Below, piece by piece: positions 10,297-23,417 of a stretch of DNA of 64,000 nt. Both the position numbers and the translations under genes were made by a program. Within the stretch, counting starts at the first letter, position 1, and each line of letters opens with the position of its first letter. The notes under the pieces were generated by a model, which saw only the letters and a list, made by a program, of their open reading frames with translations, did not search any database and was not told the DNA's origin. Source of the stretch: Budorcas taxicolor (Eukaryota; Chordata; Mammalia; Artiodactyla; Bovidae); the NCBI RefSeq assembly GCF_023091745.1, contig NC_068915.1:32108001-32172000 (forward strand). Reading direction: 5' to 3'.

Positions 10297-11600
10297 ATAT
10301 ATAGGTTATTTTTTTTCATACTATAGCAAGATACAACCCTTTTTAAAAAATGTAATCCGATGTCATCATTTTCAATTCTCCACTCAAAACACTCCACAAT
10401 ATTTGAATATGTGCAACAGTCTCTCCCTAAAAGCTTCCACACAGAGAATTAACTAGCACATTAACTAACCAGGTAGGTTACTCAATTTTGGTGAATTTAT
10501 GCTCTTAAAATCATGTTTCTGTAACTAAGTTGAAAATTACATAGGAAATTCTTATCCATAATCCTTGCTTTGTAACAGTGCAAAAATTATCTAACTGACA
10601 TTTCTCTTAACAGGTTATCAATATGTAACAAATATTATTACATCTATAAAATCTCTTCTCTGAGTTAAACGTTTAGATGGTTACTTATAAGACAATCATC
10701 AGATTCATTGGTATCCTAGGTTCTCTTTTGGCTATTATGGATCCATGGAAGGAAATGAAGATTTTGAATTGTTGATCCAAAAGCTTTGGATAAGTACTGT
10801 GTATATATTCCTCTGTGTGCACAAGACCCTCTTACAGGGTATGGGGCTGAGGAGCCACAAGCTAATAGCTGCATTTCCTCACGTCTGTATAGAATTGGCA
10901 GCCAAGGCAACGAAACACTGAAAAGAATAACTGCTTCCTCTACTTCTAACTAAGATTTAAATTGATGGTGCCATTCATCCAAGCAAATGATATAGGAACA
11001 GAATATTCTGTTATCATGGGATTGCATGAGGTTGATTTATACCAGCAGTGTCAAAATTATTTCAAAAGACCTAAATATATATAAAATGCTATCACATTTA
11101 TTGCTTCAGTCAACAAATCTTTATTATACACTGACTATGTTTAGGATGCACACTAGGAGACAAAACCGGCTGCATTTGTGGAGCTTACGTTTAAGCCATC
11201 TTATGTAAGTTTATTTATAAATACAATATTGACAGATGAAACTAGCCCATTGAGGCTCACATTAGGTCACTAACCACACAGGAATGCGTCTTGTTGCATT
11301 TAAAATAATCTTCACTTAAAGTCATACTTCAATAGTATAGTAAATCTTTAAATATATTAATATCCTATAATAGACATGTAGACTTTACATTCATAAAATA
11401 TATAAAGAATGAGATTTGTAAGTTGATTATTCTATGTAAAGCATTTTGAAATTTTTCTCTCCTACAAGGTCTCTTCCACTTTCAATTCATTTTTTTCCTT
11501 TTCTTTATATGTATGTTATATCACTGAAAAAATGATACTGACATATAAGACATACATTGAGGTCTTAATGTGTGATTGACATTATTATGTGTGCAATTTG
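10297..11600. other. AT-rich intron, nothing coding
   Basis: No gene is seen. A weak old repeat motif (cagtcaacaaatctttatta...) lies at about 11104-11190. Confidence 0.45.
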
Positions 11601-11604
11601 TGTA

Positions 11605-11725
11605 GTTGGTAAGCAGTGTTATTTCTATTTTGCAATAGAGAAAACTAAGAGATGTTAATTCATTTATTACAGGCACATGATTAATAAGTATCAGAGCTGG
11701 GATTAAAACCATGGTATGTAATTTG
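11605..11725 (-). repeat. MIR SINE fragment
   Basis: A degraded core reads as 'gaaaactaagag...cacatgattaataagtatcagagctgggatt', the reverse complement of the MIR 5' half. Confidence 0.55.
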
Positions 11726-11740
11726 CAAATGAAGGAACGA

Positions 11741-12597
11741 ACCAATTTGAAAATGAAGCAACCAATTTGGGATTAATCTCCAAAATACACAAACAGCTCA
11801 TGCAGCTCAATATCAAAAAAACCCAATCAGAAAAATAGGTGGAAGATGTAAATAGACATTTTTCCAAAGAAGGCATATGAATGATTAAAAATCACATGAA
11901 AAGAGGCTCGATCCTCTAATTATCAGAGAAATGAAGATCTAAAGTACAATGAGGTATCACCTCACACTAATCAAAATGGCTGTTATAAAAAAATCTGCAA
12001 GCAATCAATGTTGATGAATGTGTGGAGAAAAGGGAACTCTCTCACACTGTTGGAAGGAACGGGAACTGGTACAGCCACTATGGAGAACAGTACAGAGATT
12101 TCTTAAAAAACTAAAAAGATAGTTACCATATAAGCCAGCAATTTCACTCCTGGGCATATATCCAGAGAAAACCATAATTCAAAACGATACTTGTACACCA
12201 TTGTTCATTGCAGCACTATTTACAATATCCAGGGCATGGAGCCAAGCTAAATGTCCATCAACAGAGGATGGATAAAGATGTGGTATATTACACAATGGAA
12301 TATTACTCAGCTATAAAATAGAATGAAATAAGCCATTTGCAGCAACCTAGAGATTGGACCTAGAGATTGTCACATTGAGTGAAGTGAGACACAGAAAGAC
12401 AAGTATCATATGATATCACTTATATGTGGAATCTTGTTTTAAAAAAGGTAAAATTGAAGTTATCCACAAAACAGAAATAAAATTACAGATACAGAAAATA
12501 AACTTATGGTCATTGGGGGTAAGGAGGGAGAAGGATAAATTGGAAGACTGAGACTAATATATATATACTACTGTATATAAAATAGATAACCATTAAG
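11741..12597 (+). mobile_element. L1 LINE 3' part, first segment
   Basis: Degraded L1 ORF2 C-terminal coding sequence with typical landmarks (ctccaaaatacacaaacagctc, caatgaggtatcacctcacac, gggcatatatccagagaaaacc). It is interrupted at 12598-12756 by a Bov-A2 and then resumes. 5'-truncated and non-functional. Confidence 0.88.
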
Positions 12598-12607
12598 GAT
12601 CTACTGT

Positions 12608-12746
12608 TGGAGAAGGAAATGGCAACCCACTCCAGTGTTCTTGCCTGGAGAATCCCAGGGACGGGGGAGCCTGGTGGGCTGCTGTCTATGGGGTCACACA
12701 GAGTCAGACACGACTGAAGCGACTTAGCAGCAGTAGCAGCAGCAAA
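12608..12746 (+). mobile_element. Bov-A2-type SINE nested in the L1
   Basis: A monomer-length Bov-A unit ends in a CAG-repeat tail (agcagcagtagcagcagc). The target duplication GATCTACTGT at 12598-12607 and 12747-12756 shows it inserted into the pre-existing L1. Confidence 0.9.
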
Positions 12747-12920
12747 GATCTACTGTATAGCACAGGGAACTCTACTCAACACTCTGCAGCATCCTACAAG
12801 GAAAAAGAATCTAAAAAGAGTGGCTATATGGATATGTATAACAGATTCACTTTGCTGTTTATGTGAAACTAACACAACATTGTAAATCAACTATATTCCC
12901 ATAAAAATTTTTTTAAATGG
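12747..12920 (+). mobile_element. L1 LINE 3' end, second segment
   Basis: L1 resumes after the SINE, through a typical 3' UTR end (gtgaaactaacacaacattg, aatcaactatattcccataaaaa) with a T-rich terminus. Confidence 0.85.
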
Positions 12921-14148
12921 TATGTATGAGAATGAGTTATGTATCTAGGCCTTGAGCAACTACATTCCTCATTTTGTACTCTGCACAATATTCTGCATAA
13001 ATGGCTTCCATCCTTCCATACTATTTGTCACAAACAAAAGATAATTACTATTCATTCAGATAACATATGTGCTGAGCACTTATCATGTTACATTTTATAA
13101 GTACTAGAAATGCATTCAGTAATGCAGCAAACTCATAAAATCACTCTTTAGAGAAACCCAGCTCCCAGGACTTTGTCTTTTGGAAGCTATACTTAAAATT
13201 TATAAGTATAAAATGATAAACACAAAGCTTTCTAAAATAATTTTTCATGTCCAAATAAAAACATCCTTGCATTTTTTTCAGACTGCAAAGAATACAGAGT
13301 AAAGTGTTAAGAAACTTATTTAACATGTTTATAAAAGAGCACTAGAGTAGAATGGAAATAGGATCCTATAGAGAAGACAACAAATCTGCCTTTTGTCTTT
13401 CCTCCCTTGCATCCAACCCACCCCCATTTCTGCTCCACTGTGGCTCCCAGCATGAAGTTGGCACTCTTAATGTCCTCTCTTCTCTCTCCACACGTCTTAG
13501 CAAGTCCTAGCAGGAGCACCTCAAGAAGTGATCAGTATTGTGTCTTGCACTTATAGTTTCACTGTTTCTGTTTTTCCATGAGCCTTAAATTGCAAAAGAA
13601 ATTACATTTTCTTTTCTAAAACTCTGACATTAAAAGGATTGCTCTGAGATTATATTTGATCTGGGTACAAATTTTTCTAATAGAAGTTTCAAGTATCATG
13701 TAGGTAGAAGAGAAAATATTTGATGAGCATAAATTACTCCACAGGTGATCTTTCAGGATATATATATTCCCTGTATCAGAGCAAGGCTTTCTTTCACACT
13801 TTATATAACCATCCACTAGCCATTTTTTCTAGAATGAAATACATTACATCTATAGCTCATTTATAGATTGTATCTTTTTCCTGCAAATAAAAAGTATGTT
13901 ATTAGCAATACTCCATATGAAGCCTATAAACTTCATTTCCTGTCACACTGATAATACCAATAGGTCTCAATATAAATGTGCAAACCTGTAGTCACTTTTC
14001 CAATAAGTCTATCCTTTAGAATAACTCTGTTCTTTAAGGTTGCTTTCAAAATTATATATTAAAAAAATCTACTTGATTCTTTTGCATTTTTGAAAGTCAT
14101 CAAATTTTATTTTAGTAAGATGCTAAGCTGAAGAAATATGGCATAGAC
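12921..14148. other. AT-rich intron, nothing recognised
   Basis: No gene or clear repeat family was seen. Open frames on the minus strand lack domains. Confidence 0.45.
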
Positions 14149-14156
14149 CCTTACAG

Positions 14157-14489
14157 CAGGGTCCCCAATGCCAGGGCCATGAAACAGTACCTGTTAAGAA
14201 CTGGGCTGCAAAGCTGGAAATGATCAGGCAGCAAGCAGATGAAGCTTCATCTGTATTTATAGCAGCTCCCCATCACTCACATTACACCTGAGCTCCACCT
14301 CCTCTCAGATTAGGGGCAGCGTTAGATTCTCATAGAAGCTCAGATCCTACTGTGAACTGTGCATGTGAGGGACCTAGGTCATGTGTTCCTTATGAGAATC
14401 ATGCCCAAACCATTTCCCCCAACCCTGTCCGTGGAAAAATTGTCTTCCATGAAACCAGTGCCTGGTGCCAAAAAGGTTGGGGACCGCTG
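14157..14489. mobile_element. MER1-like hAT-Charlie DNA transposon (non-autonomous)
   Basis: Terminal inverted repeats CAGGGTCCCCAA at the left and TTGGGGACCGCTG at the right bound 333 bp. The 8-bp target duplication typical of hAT elements is still visible: CCTTACAG at 14149-14156 and CTTTACAG at 14490-14497, one mismatch. It has no transposase. The family name is from memory of the MER1 ends. Confidence 0.85.
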
Positions 14490-14497
14490 CTTTACAG

Positions 14498-15060
14498 AAT
14501 ACAATTCTATTCAATCTCATTATATATTCAGTCATTCTACATTCAAGGACCAGAATCCAAGAACTAAAAAGAATCTTCTTTTTAGTTTAGAAAATTACAT
14601 AGTTAGAAAACTAAATGCTTTGCGGCATTCCCAAAATCCAGAATCGTGAGTAGCATATGGTAGATAGTCAATAAATATTTTAACAGTGTAACTAAATGAG
14701 TTAAAAGCCACAAATGAAACATTCTGTATTATCCTTACTCCTTATCAATGAAAAGTCAAAGTAGCTAAGCAAGTTTTACAAAACACATTCTATTTATAGA
14801 ATAAGTCTAAAGCGTAATATTTATAAATCTACAATCACTTCTTAAAAGATGTGATTTCTTAGATTTGTGTAATGGCTCTTTTCTTGGTAGTTTTCTCTCT
14901 GTCTGTCTCTCTCTCACACACACACTCAATAATCTAGAAATAATCTTGGGATTCATTACAACTCTTTATGCACAAGAATCCATATAGTTTTAACATAAAT
15001 TCTGTTTTAAGAAGATCACATACACAAAATTTTCACTCTTCAGAGCATCTTCAAGTACCA
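14498..15060. other. Intron with small repeat traces
   Basis: A MIR/L2-like 3' tail (tagtcaataaatatttta) lies at about 14640-14695. A (TC)n-(AC)n simple repeat lies at about 14898-14927. Otherwise nothing is recognised. Confidence 0.4.
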
Positions 15061-15064
15061 CACA

Positions 15065-15520
15065 TGCGAAAGGGAGCATAATATGTGACTCCAAAATATG
15101 CCACATTGGCTTATTTTGAGCTGAAGCAATCAAGATCCAGCAGAAGAAAAATCTACCTTGCTTTAACCTGACTCAGAGAGACAGAGATATCACCAGAGAT
15201 AACCTTTATCAGAAGGACCTACCTGTATGGCAGGGCAAACATCTAATTACCAAATATATGTTATTATTATCCTGTCAATTACCCTTTATCTCTTTGAAGA
15301 TCCCTACCCCATTCCATTCAGTTCAGGATGATGTATAAGCCTCAACTGCCTGACTTGCCCTCGTGTCTCCTGTTTTTATGGGGCTCCCACATGTATGAAA
15401 TTAAATTCTTTTTTATCCTATCAATCTGTCTTATGTCAATTTAATTATTAGGCCAGTCAAAGAATCTAGAAGAGAAGAAGGAAAAGCTTTCCTCCCCAGC
15501 ACATGCAAAGACTGGGTTTA
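15065..15520 (+). repeat. Old ERVL-type LTR remnant (family uncertain)
   Basis: Motifs near the start (aaaatatgccac...ttggct) and the end (ctgtcttatgtcaattt ... gaaggaaaagctttcctcccc) recur in the same order at 31.8-33.2 kb. Two copies of one old LTR family in the window is the best explanation. There is no internal retroviral sequence next to it. Confidence 0.5.
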
Positions 15521-17150
15521 CACTAGCGCTTATAGGATGCTGTTTTCATCTTTGACTCAATTTTTATCAGAATTGAATTGCCCTCTTTATTTCCAAATCC
15601 CTTGATTTAAATTCCATAACAAATGGAAATCCAAATATATTACCAAACTGAGTTAACTTTTTTCACTATTAGTTTAAATACGACTTCATGAATAAAATTA
15701 GTTTGCAATTGATTACAAGAATATAAACATGCAGTTGGGCTTTTAAGGAGTTTTCCTGACAAAGGGGAAAAGTAGAATTAAAATATTTTGTCTTGTGTCT
15801 CCTACATAATTCATAATACTTCCGGAGCTAAGTGAATTATTTTTCAAGTGATTCAATCTAATTAAAAATTGATCATATTTTTGAACTGGGGATTTGTTTG
15901 CAGTTTTCAACTTTATTATGCATTTGTATACACCTTTGTCTATCTTGAGTGTTGAGGGAAAAGGAGTGGAGGCAAAAACCAAAGAGACTATAATCACATA
16001 ACTACATTACATTAGCTCATCACTGCAGACAGAAGACCATAAAGGGAAAAGTGAGGAGAGCTGCTAGCTTAGGAACTCAGCACAGATTTCAGGCATGAAA
16101 ATTCTGTGATTAATCCATTGAGAGTTCAAGTACTGCAATTTCTGTACTTTCCTTATTCCTCTCTTTCCTCTTCCCCTTCATTCTTTTATTCAAAGAATTA
16201 GCAATTATGAAAACCTTAATGTGTGCTGGACACAGTTTATATGTCAAAAGTATAGCAGTAAAAAAAAAAAAAAAAAAAAGGCAGAAATGCCCTTTTAAAC
16301 AAAGCATTATAGTGGTTGTAGAGAAAGCTAATTCACAAACAAATGACTAAAATAAACACTGAAACATATGTGCATAAGCGGTATGGATGTGGACGCTTGG
16401 GAATACATCCCCCTGAGGTTGCAATATTTGAGATTTGAATAGCAGGAAGGAGCCAGTCATGTGGAAATCAGAAAAATGAGCATTCTTGGAAGGGGAAACA
16501 GCTATTACAATAACTGTAAGAGAAGCAAGAAACGTAAAGGTAGGAAGGCTCTGACATTTTTGTTTTGGCCTATGGTTCAGGTTTTAAGACTTATCCACCA
16601 AGTTCCCACTTTCCCCTGATATTCTGTCTTTGCACTTGTCACTGCAACCAGATGATTAATGGTGCCTTTTATGGGTACTCTGGCAAATACATCATTTCAG
16701 ACTTTTATTGGGCATGAAGCACAGAGAGTATGCCATTTCAGTCTCCAGGATTTTGATGAAGAAATATTGTTATTTACTCTAAGTAACAGAAGCCATTTAT
16801 TTATAAATATGAAAACTGAAAAAACCCTGCTTTGACCTGATTTGGTGTTTATCTTTCCCCTTGTCAATTGCAGGTTGCTTGTGAGTGTCTCATGACCTTG
16901 AGTGGTCTCTGCCTCATTAAAGGAAGGAAATTCCAAGCGCTAATTCCCACACAGGAAATTTCTCTCCAGCTTTTATCAGAAGCCACAGGTTGTACCTGGC
17001 TCTCCTGAGTGATGACGCCTTTCTCACATCTACTTTTTAGAGCCATGGGCCTTCACAGACGGTAGTTATTTCTCCTCCTATTGTGACAATTTATTTCTCT
17101 TCTGTGAGTACTTTTTCTACTCTCTGTGAAGGAGATGAAGTCAGATAGGC
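15521..17150. other. AT-rich intron; A-run and weak repeat traces
   Basis: A (A)20-type run lies at about 16260-16279, next to a weak old repeat motif at 16190-16258. No gene is seen. Confidence 0.45.
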
Positions 17151-17262
17151 TTTAGCATAAGACTACCCTTTTCAATGTTGTGATCTTGGGCCATTTATTT
17201 AACTTCCTTAAGCTTCAATTTTCTCACTAAGGAAAAATAATCATAAGACACAATGAGTTTAC
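17150..17262 (+). repeat. MIR SINE fragment
   Basis: It carries 'gtgatcttgggccatttatttaacttccttaagcttcaattttctc' -like wording, the middle of MIR. The Bov-tA inserted at its 3' side. Confidence 0.6.
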
Positions 17263-17272
17263 ATATGTAAAG

Positions 17273-17511
17273 TGAAAGTGAAAGTTGCTCAGTTCAGTTC
17301 AGTTCAGTCGCTCAGTCGTGTCCGACTCTCTGCCATGTCCAACTCTTTAAGATCCCATGGACTATAGAGTCCATGGAATTCTCCAGGCCAGAATACTGGA
17401 GTGGGTAGCTGTTCCCTTCTCCAGGGTATCTTCCCAATGCAGGGATCAAACCCAGGTCTCCTGCATTGCAGGTGGATTCTTTACCAGTTGAGCCTCTAGA
17501 GAAGCCCTTAT
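17273..17511 (-). mobile_element. Bov-tA SINE
   Basis: Inverse copy with its tail of gtgaaa and cagttcagtt repeats at the left. The target duplication ATATGTAAAG lies at 17263-17272 and 17512-17521. Confidence 0.93.
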
Positions 17512-17637
17512 ATATGTAAAGAATTTAGCAGATGTCCAAGCACCAGGACAACAAGTATTATGCATTTCTTACTGCCCTCATCTTTATCAACTTCATTTCC
17601 ATCATTCGAACACCATTTTTTCCTTTTTTTTGAGCAA

Positions 17638-17790
17638 GGATTCCCAAAGTATGGTCCCTGGATTAGCAGTGAGCATCTCCAGGTAATGAAAATTATCTGG
17701 TACCACTGAATTGGAAATTTTGGGGTGAGACCCAGGTTATTAGGTTATTTGAACCTGGTTATTTGGATGCAAGCTAATATCACATTAGAG
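17638..17790. repeat. MER5A-like hAT DNA transposon remnant
   Basis: It has the layout 'cccaaagtatggtccctgga ... ggggtgagaccc ... gatgcaagct', matching the small MER5A element. It is degraded, and no target duplication could be read. Confidence 0.6.
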
Positions 17791-20063
17791 AAAATGTATT
17801 GCATCATTATGTTTGTTCCCAGTTGTTCATATTAAATTCCTCAGTTTTCCTGGAGCGAGTAACTCAGAAATGTGCAATATCCTTTAAAAAAAAAAACCTT
17901 TCCAGACAGTTATTTCAAACAAAATTAACTATATTTAGGGCAAAGCTTATATACAATGCAAACAAAAGAAAGAAGGCAAAATGTATATTTTATTCTCCCA
18001 GAGATAACACTAGTTGTATCCAGATGTTAGAATACCCCTCTGAAAACTTTCAAAGCAGTCAAAGAAGGCACACTAGCTCTTAAAAAGTCTTCATACTGGC
18101 TTCAAGTCTTATAAAAATGAAAACTTAGCCATAAAATGAAATCATAGAATTTAATGATAAACATGCTTTTGTTATAAACTCAGAAATTAAATATAATACT
18201 TGAAAGTGCAATGCAATAGTAAATATATGAAACCCAGCTTTATCAAAAGTTCAAACTTGTCTGAAGAAGCAACTAGGATTTACATGAAAAATAGTAGAAG
18301 TCTTACAATTCCACTTAATATGTACAGTTTATATCCTCTATTCCATGTCATATTTCCTTCATCTATAAGGACAGTAACATAAGCTGAATCAATAGAACAT
18401 ATTCAGTCAGGGAATATCAGTAGAATGTTTAATTTTTGTGCAAACCCTGGTATATTCATGAAATAATGAGAGACGTGGCAATTAAGAGTAAAATCTGCAG
18501 TTATAATGCGGGATAAATTGATCCAAGTAGCTCCTCCTTGTGTTCTAAACCAGTTATGTTAACATGCTTTTAAAGCAGGAGAACATTTTTTTTATGTAAC
18601 ACAATCTCATAAGGAACAAAAGTATACAAGATTGATTCAACCAATATTAGCATACATTTACTTCATGTACAGTTCAAATGCATATCTATTCTTACTTTAA
18701 ATTAAAGGGAATCAGTTTTCCTTGGATAGGAATGAAAAAGTTGAAATTGAATTTCACATTGTCAGAGACAATTTTCCATGGATTTGCTTGAATTTTTGCA
18801 TGTCTTATGAGCAAGATGCCCACTGTCCTTTTGTTTCAAACTATCTTTGCAAGGATGTTTATTTAGCAAACAGTCTTGGAAGATAAAGGTAACAAAGGGC
18901 ATATTGGTTTATTATTGATGTAACAAAGATAAATTCATTCTCTGGGGCCAATGGCATGCCTTCTTACAGCCTATTATAAAATACCGGGGCCCTTAAGCAT
19001 AGGTTCCTCAGCCATGATGCAAACCTCTGGTGTGTAGAGTAGCTATATGAATTTTCCACATTGCCCAATGTAGACCGGGGACACACAGGACCAGTGCAAA
19101 TGCTAATTTCATGGCTATTGCCACTACTGTAATTAAATCCTCTGCCTCTCACCCAGGATAGTTGTATTTTCTGCTTTTGTTGGTGAAATAGTTCATGTTA
19201 CATTTTCAGCCTGCATATTGATCCTTCACAGTTCTTAATATATATTTGACAGACACAGTCATCTTTCAGCCTCATAAGTCTTTCAATCTACTTATGCATT
19301 TTGATGTAGTTGGATATTTTTTTTTTTAATGAATCTGATCTACACAGGTACATATCTGCTTGTGGTGACCATGTTATAATGACTCTCATAGAAATTTAAG
19401 TTTCTCCCAAGGTAGGGAAACTTGAAAAAAAGAAGCAGTAGGTATTTTGCTTTAAATATTGAATCACAAATATTGCTTACCAACTATCTAAATTCCTTGT
19501 TAAAGGCATAAAATTCAAAAAATGCTTCCTGAAACTTGTAATAAACACTAAGCCTATTCATGATATAGTCCAATGCAATAGAAAGCCTGTTAAATCTCCA
19601 TTGCACAAAATTTTGCGAAAACTATTGTTTTCATAAACAGTCATGAGTTAGCTTGACAGTGCTATGTATTGTATATAGATTCTTGGGTAATAATTTAAAC
19701 ACATATATTTCAGATAAAAAAGGAATAATTTGTTTACAAAAACCATTAAGAATATCTTCGGTATATTAGTTTTCTATTTCAAATCTGCAATAACACTGCT
19801 TTCAACTTGTTTTTCATGAAAGTACATCAGGGACTTGAAATTGCATGTTGGTCATATTTCCTTACTATCTGAATTCAATCAATCAACTGCTGGAATATCA
19901 AGATTTCGGACCCACTACAACAGGCCTTAAAGCTACAGCACAAAACTAAAGATCTTTGGTTCATGAGAGCTCATATGCAACTCGTTTACATAAATTTCAT
20001 CTCAAGATTAAAAAAGAAATAGAAACACTATATGTATAGCTTTAAATCTAAAACCAGTTTTGT
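17791..20063. other. AT-rich intron, nothing recognised
   Basis: There are no recognisable repeats or coding domains in about 2.2 kb. Small open frames at 17799-18083 and elsewhere have random composition. Confidence 0.45.
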
Positions 20064-20075
20064 ATACCTATGAAT

Positions 20076-20286
20076 ATGGGCTTCCCTGGTGCCTCTGATG
20101 GTAAAGAATCCATCTGCAATGCAGGAGACCTGGGTTTGATCCCTGGGTTGAGAAGATCCCCTGGAGAAGACAACAGCTACTCACTCTAGTATTCTGGCCT
20201 GGAGAATTCCATGGACAGAGGAGCCTGGCCGGAGAAGTCCATGGGGTTGCATAAGAGTCAGACATGACTGAGTGACTTTTTTTTAA
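20076..20286 (+). mobile_element. Bov-tA SINE
   Basis: The tRNA-Glu-derived 5' part is legible, including a B-box-like gggtttgatccct. It is followed by the Bov-A part and a T-rich junction. The target duplication ATACCTAT(G/T)AAT lies at 20064-20075 and 20287-20298. Confidence 0.92.
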
Positions 20287-20298
20287 ATACCTATTAAT

Positions 20299-22115
20299 TG
20301 AAATAAATTAAAAATACAATGGAAACAAAAGGATAGAAAATAAATAGAACTACAAGATAGCAGGAAATAAGGGAAACCTATCAATATAAAGATCTGAATA
20401 TGAAATTAAACTTTATTTCAAATAACCTGAGTTGTGGAAAATAAGAAAATTTAAATGCATTTTCTCCAGCAGAAGTTCAAAACCTCTGTAAATAAAACAA
20501 GCAGACAGTTCTCCAGAGACTAAAGCAATTTGTCAAAATGTGACACAGATATAATTTTATATTTGAGGTCAGTTTTTCTCTGTGACCTTACTGAAATACC
20601 AGATTCACTAGGAGTAGAAAGAGGTTTCGGTGCAAAAGTGACCAGTACACTAATATTTTCTAACATTTTAGCCACACAATCTTATCTGCTCTGGCAATTT
20701 AGAGCAACTGAACTATCACGGAAGCCCAGTAAAACCATGATTTTACTCTATTTAAATAAAATGTGTTAATTGACTGAGACCCTTCAATTTCAACATTTTG
20801 AAATTTGTTTCCAGTATTAGAAAATTTGGCTCAGAGAAGACATGTAACATCAAGTTAACATGGCTATTCAAAATTCTATATATTTATCTTCATTGTATCC
20901 TGACTTTTTTTTTTTTTTTTTTTTTATAATTCATCAGGTACATTTGTAATGGTAGCTTTAGAATCCATGACAGAAGGTACATGAAGATAAGTGGTAGTAT
21001 ATGGGATGAGGAGATGTATGAGGGTACATTTTTATTGCATTTACACAAAATTGAGCAAATGTCCATTGTCTGTATCAAATACAGCATGGAATCTTATAGA
21101 GATTAAGGGATGGTAGAGCTCATCAAGCCCCCACTTGACATTTTTCTTGTCTTAATTTCTGTTTCATAACTTATGTCTGCATAGTTCAACCTTATTACAG
21201 AGAAGGATTTGCTGCTTAATCTTCCCCTTTACAGTTAGTACACCATTACTTGGAATATTATTGTACTCATTCTTGGTCACCCAAGAAGGATCCAGACATA
21301 GTGCATGTACTTCCATTTTCATAACACTATTTTCTCCTAATGTTTGGTTTCCCATTATATAAATGGTTTGTGAAATTTTACCATATTCTATATGTGACAC
21401 CAGTAAATTTAGAACTAAAGTAATAAGCTGAAAAGACAAAATGAAGGCTAACATATATCTTAAGAAGCATAATGGCAATGGTGATGGGGAGAGGAAGATA
21501 ACTGGGGGAACAGGGAAGTCCATGAGGTGTGCAGGGAAAGCAACTCGGACTTGTCTGGCTTAGATAAATGAGTAACTAGATGTGTAATTAATTAATTAAG
21601 AAAGTAGATAGAATAGCATCCAATGTGAAGATTCATGAATCAATTCGAAAGTAAGATGTCAGAGTAGCTTTCAGGTTAGGAAATTAACTGGTTAAACATT
21701 TTGGCTGGACATATTGTAATGTAGGAATATAGAGATGTGAACTATTAGTGGTTCAATTAAAAGTAGTGAACATAAGTAATAGAATATAAAGGGTATAATG
21801 TATCAATAAGTGTTTACTGGAAAGCAAATAAGAGTAAGATGTATAAAAGTGTTATCCATGAGAGTTCAAGCATATCAAATTTAGAGAACCTTGAGTTGCA
21901 ATGAATAGGTTCACTTGAGATATTCTTAGAGGTACTGAAACTCTAATTTATCTTGTGTTTCTGACATTGGACAAAGAATCCACGAACACAAAAGCTTATT
22001 ATGGCTTAATAGTATTTTAAACTGTGGTTAATAATAATCATATGCAAACATAGTGAAAAGAACAAAAATAGTGCATATTTAAGTTTTTAAGTAGCAGACA
22101 TTATTTTCTGTTTTA
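20299..22115. other. AT-rich intron; poly-T tract
   Basis: A run of about 22 T lies at 20905-20926. No gene is seen. Minus-strand open frames at 20890-21087 and 21164-21523 show hydrophobic or random peptides without domains. Confidence 0.45.
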
Positions 22116-22117
22116 CA

Positions 22118-22659
22118 TAGACTTAATCCTTGGAAGAAAAGTTATGACCAACCTAGATAGTATATTCAAGAGCAGAGACATTACTTTGCCGACTAAGGTC
22201 CATCTAGTCAAGACTGGTTTTTTCAATAGTCATGTTTGGATGTGAGAGTTGGACTGTGAAGAAGGCTGAGCACCGAAGAATTGATGCTTTTGAACTGTGG
22301 TGTTGGAGAAGACTCTTGAGAGTCCCTTGGACTGCAAGGAGATCCAACCAGTCCATTCTGAAGGAGATCAGCCCTGGGATTTCTTTGGAAGGAATGATGC
22401 TAAAGTTGAAACTCCAGTACTTTGGCCACCTCATGCGAAGAGTTGACTCATTGGAAAAGACTCTGATGCTGGGAGGGATTGGGGTCAGGTGGAGAAGGGG
22501 ATGACCGAGGATGAGATGGCTGGATGGCATCACGGACTCGATGGACGTGAGCCTGAGTGAACTCTGGGAGTTGGTGATGGACAGGGAGGCCTGGCGTGCT
22601 GTGATTCATGGGGTCGCAAAGAGTCGGACACGACTGAGCGACTGAGCTGAACTGAACTG
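22118..22659 (+). mobile_element. BovB LINE 3' end
   Basis: 5'-truncated BovB covers the C-terminal end of the ORF (wordings such as ESWTVKKAE and FELWCWRRLLRVPW) through the 3' end cggacacgactgagcgactg and (ctgaa)n. Stops and frameshifts are present. Confidence 0.93.
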
Positions 22660-22689
22660 AATGATTTATTCCTTTTATAATTACAAGAT

Positions 22690-22800
22690 GTTGGTAAGTA
22701 TTGCTAATAACTCTATTTTGCCAGTGAGGAAACTGAGGCTCAGACAGGCTCAAGGTCACACATGAAATGTGTGTAGAGTCTAGGAAATCTGACTACAGAG
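22690..22800 (-). repeat. MIR SINE fragment
   Basis: 'ccagtgaggaaactgaggct...ggtcacacatgaaa' is the reverse complement of the MIR core. Confidence 0.6.
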
Positions 22801-22829
22801 CAATAAATTATAGGGCTGTAAGGAGGTCA

Positions 22830-23041
22830 GGTGGCACTAGTGGTCAAGAACCCACCTGCTGATGCAGGAGACATAAGAGACACAGGTTCAATTCCTGGGT
22901 TGGGGAGATCTCCTGGAGAAAGGAATGGCAACCCACTCCAGTACTCTTGGCTGGAGAATCCCATGGACAGAGGGGACTGGCAGGCTACAGTCCATAGGAT
23001 CGCAACGAGTCGGACATGACTGAAGTGAGTTAGCACTCACA
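22830..23041 (+). mobile_element. Bov-tA SINE nested in a BovB fragment
   Basis: A Bov-tA with a variant start is flanked by TAAGGAGGTCA (22819-22829) and TAAGGAGATCA (23042-23052). The duplicated target is itself BovB sequence (…gcaaggagatcaaa), so the SINE entered a BovB copy. Confidence 0.85.
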
Positions 23042-23362
23042 TAAGGAGATCAAATTGGTCAATCCTAAAGGAAATCAACCCTGAATATTCATTGGAAGGA
23101 CTGATGCTGAAGCTGAAGCTCTAATACTTTGGCCACCCGATACGAAGGAGCTGACTCATTGAAAAATGCCCTGATGCTGGGAAAGATAAAAAGCAAAAGA
23201 AGAAGGGGGCGGCAGAGACTGAGACAGTTAGATAGTATCACTGACTCAATAGACATTAATATGAGCAAACTCGAGGAGCCTGTGGAGGACAAAAGAACCT
23301 GGTGTGCTGCAGTCCATGAGGTCGCAAAGAGCCGGACATGACTTACCAACTGAACAACAGCA
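23042..23362 (+). mobile_element. BovB LINE 3' end, older copy
   Basis: BovB 3' sequence from the 'aaggagatcaaa' position to 'ccggacatgacttacc...'. It is more diverged than the copies at 24 kb and 54 kb and is split at its left edge by the Bov-tA. Confidence 0.85.
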
Positions 23363-23417
23363 AATGGTTTCGGAAAATGTTCTTAATAGCAAAGAGGAAC
23401 ATTATAGGATATTGTGA

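Noticed and set aside
20076..20286. Bov-tA tRNA-like segments as functional tRNA genes
   Set aside because: B-box-like sequence is present, but no cloverleaf with a proper anticodon stem was seen and the context is a SINE with a target duplication.
22204..22533. Antisense frames over BovB copies (recurring peptide wording such as MMPSSHLILGHPLL)
   Set aside because: They recur at every BovB copy because they are the reverse strand of the BovB ORF; they are not genes.
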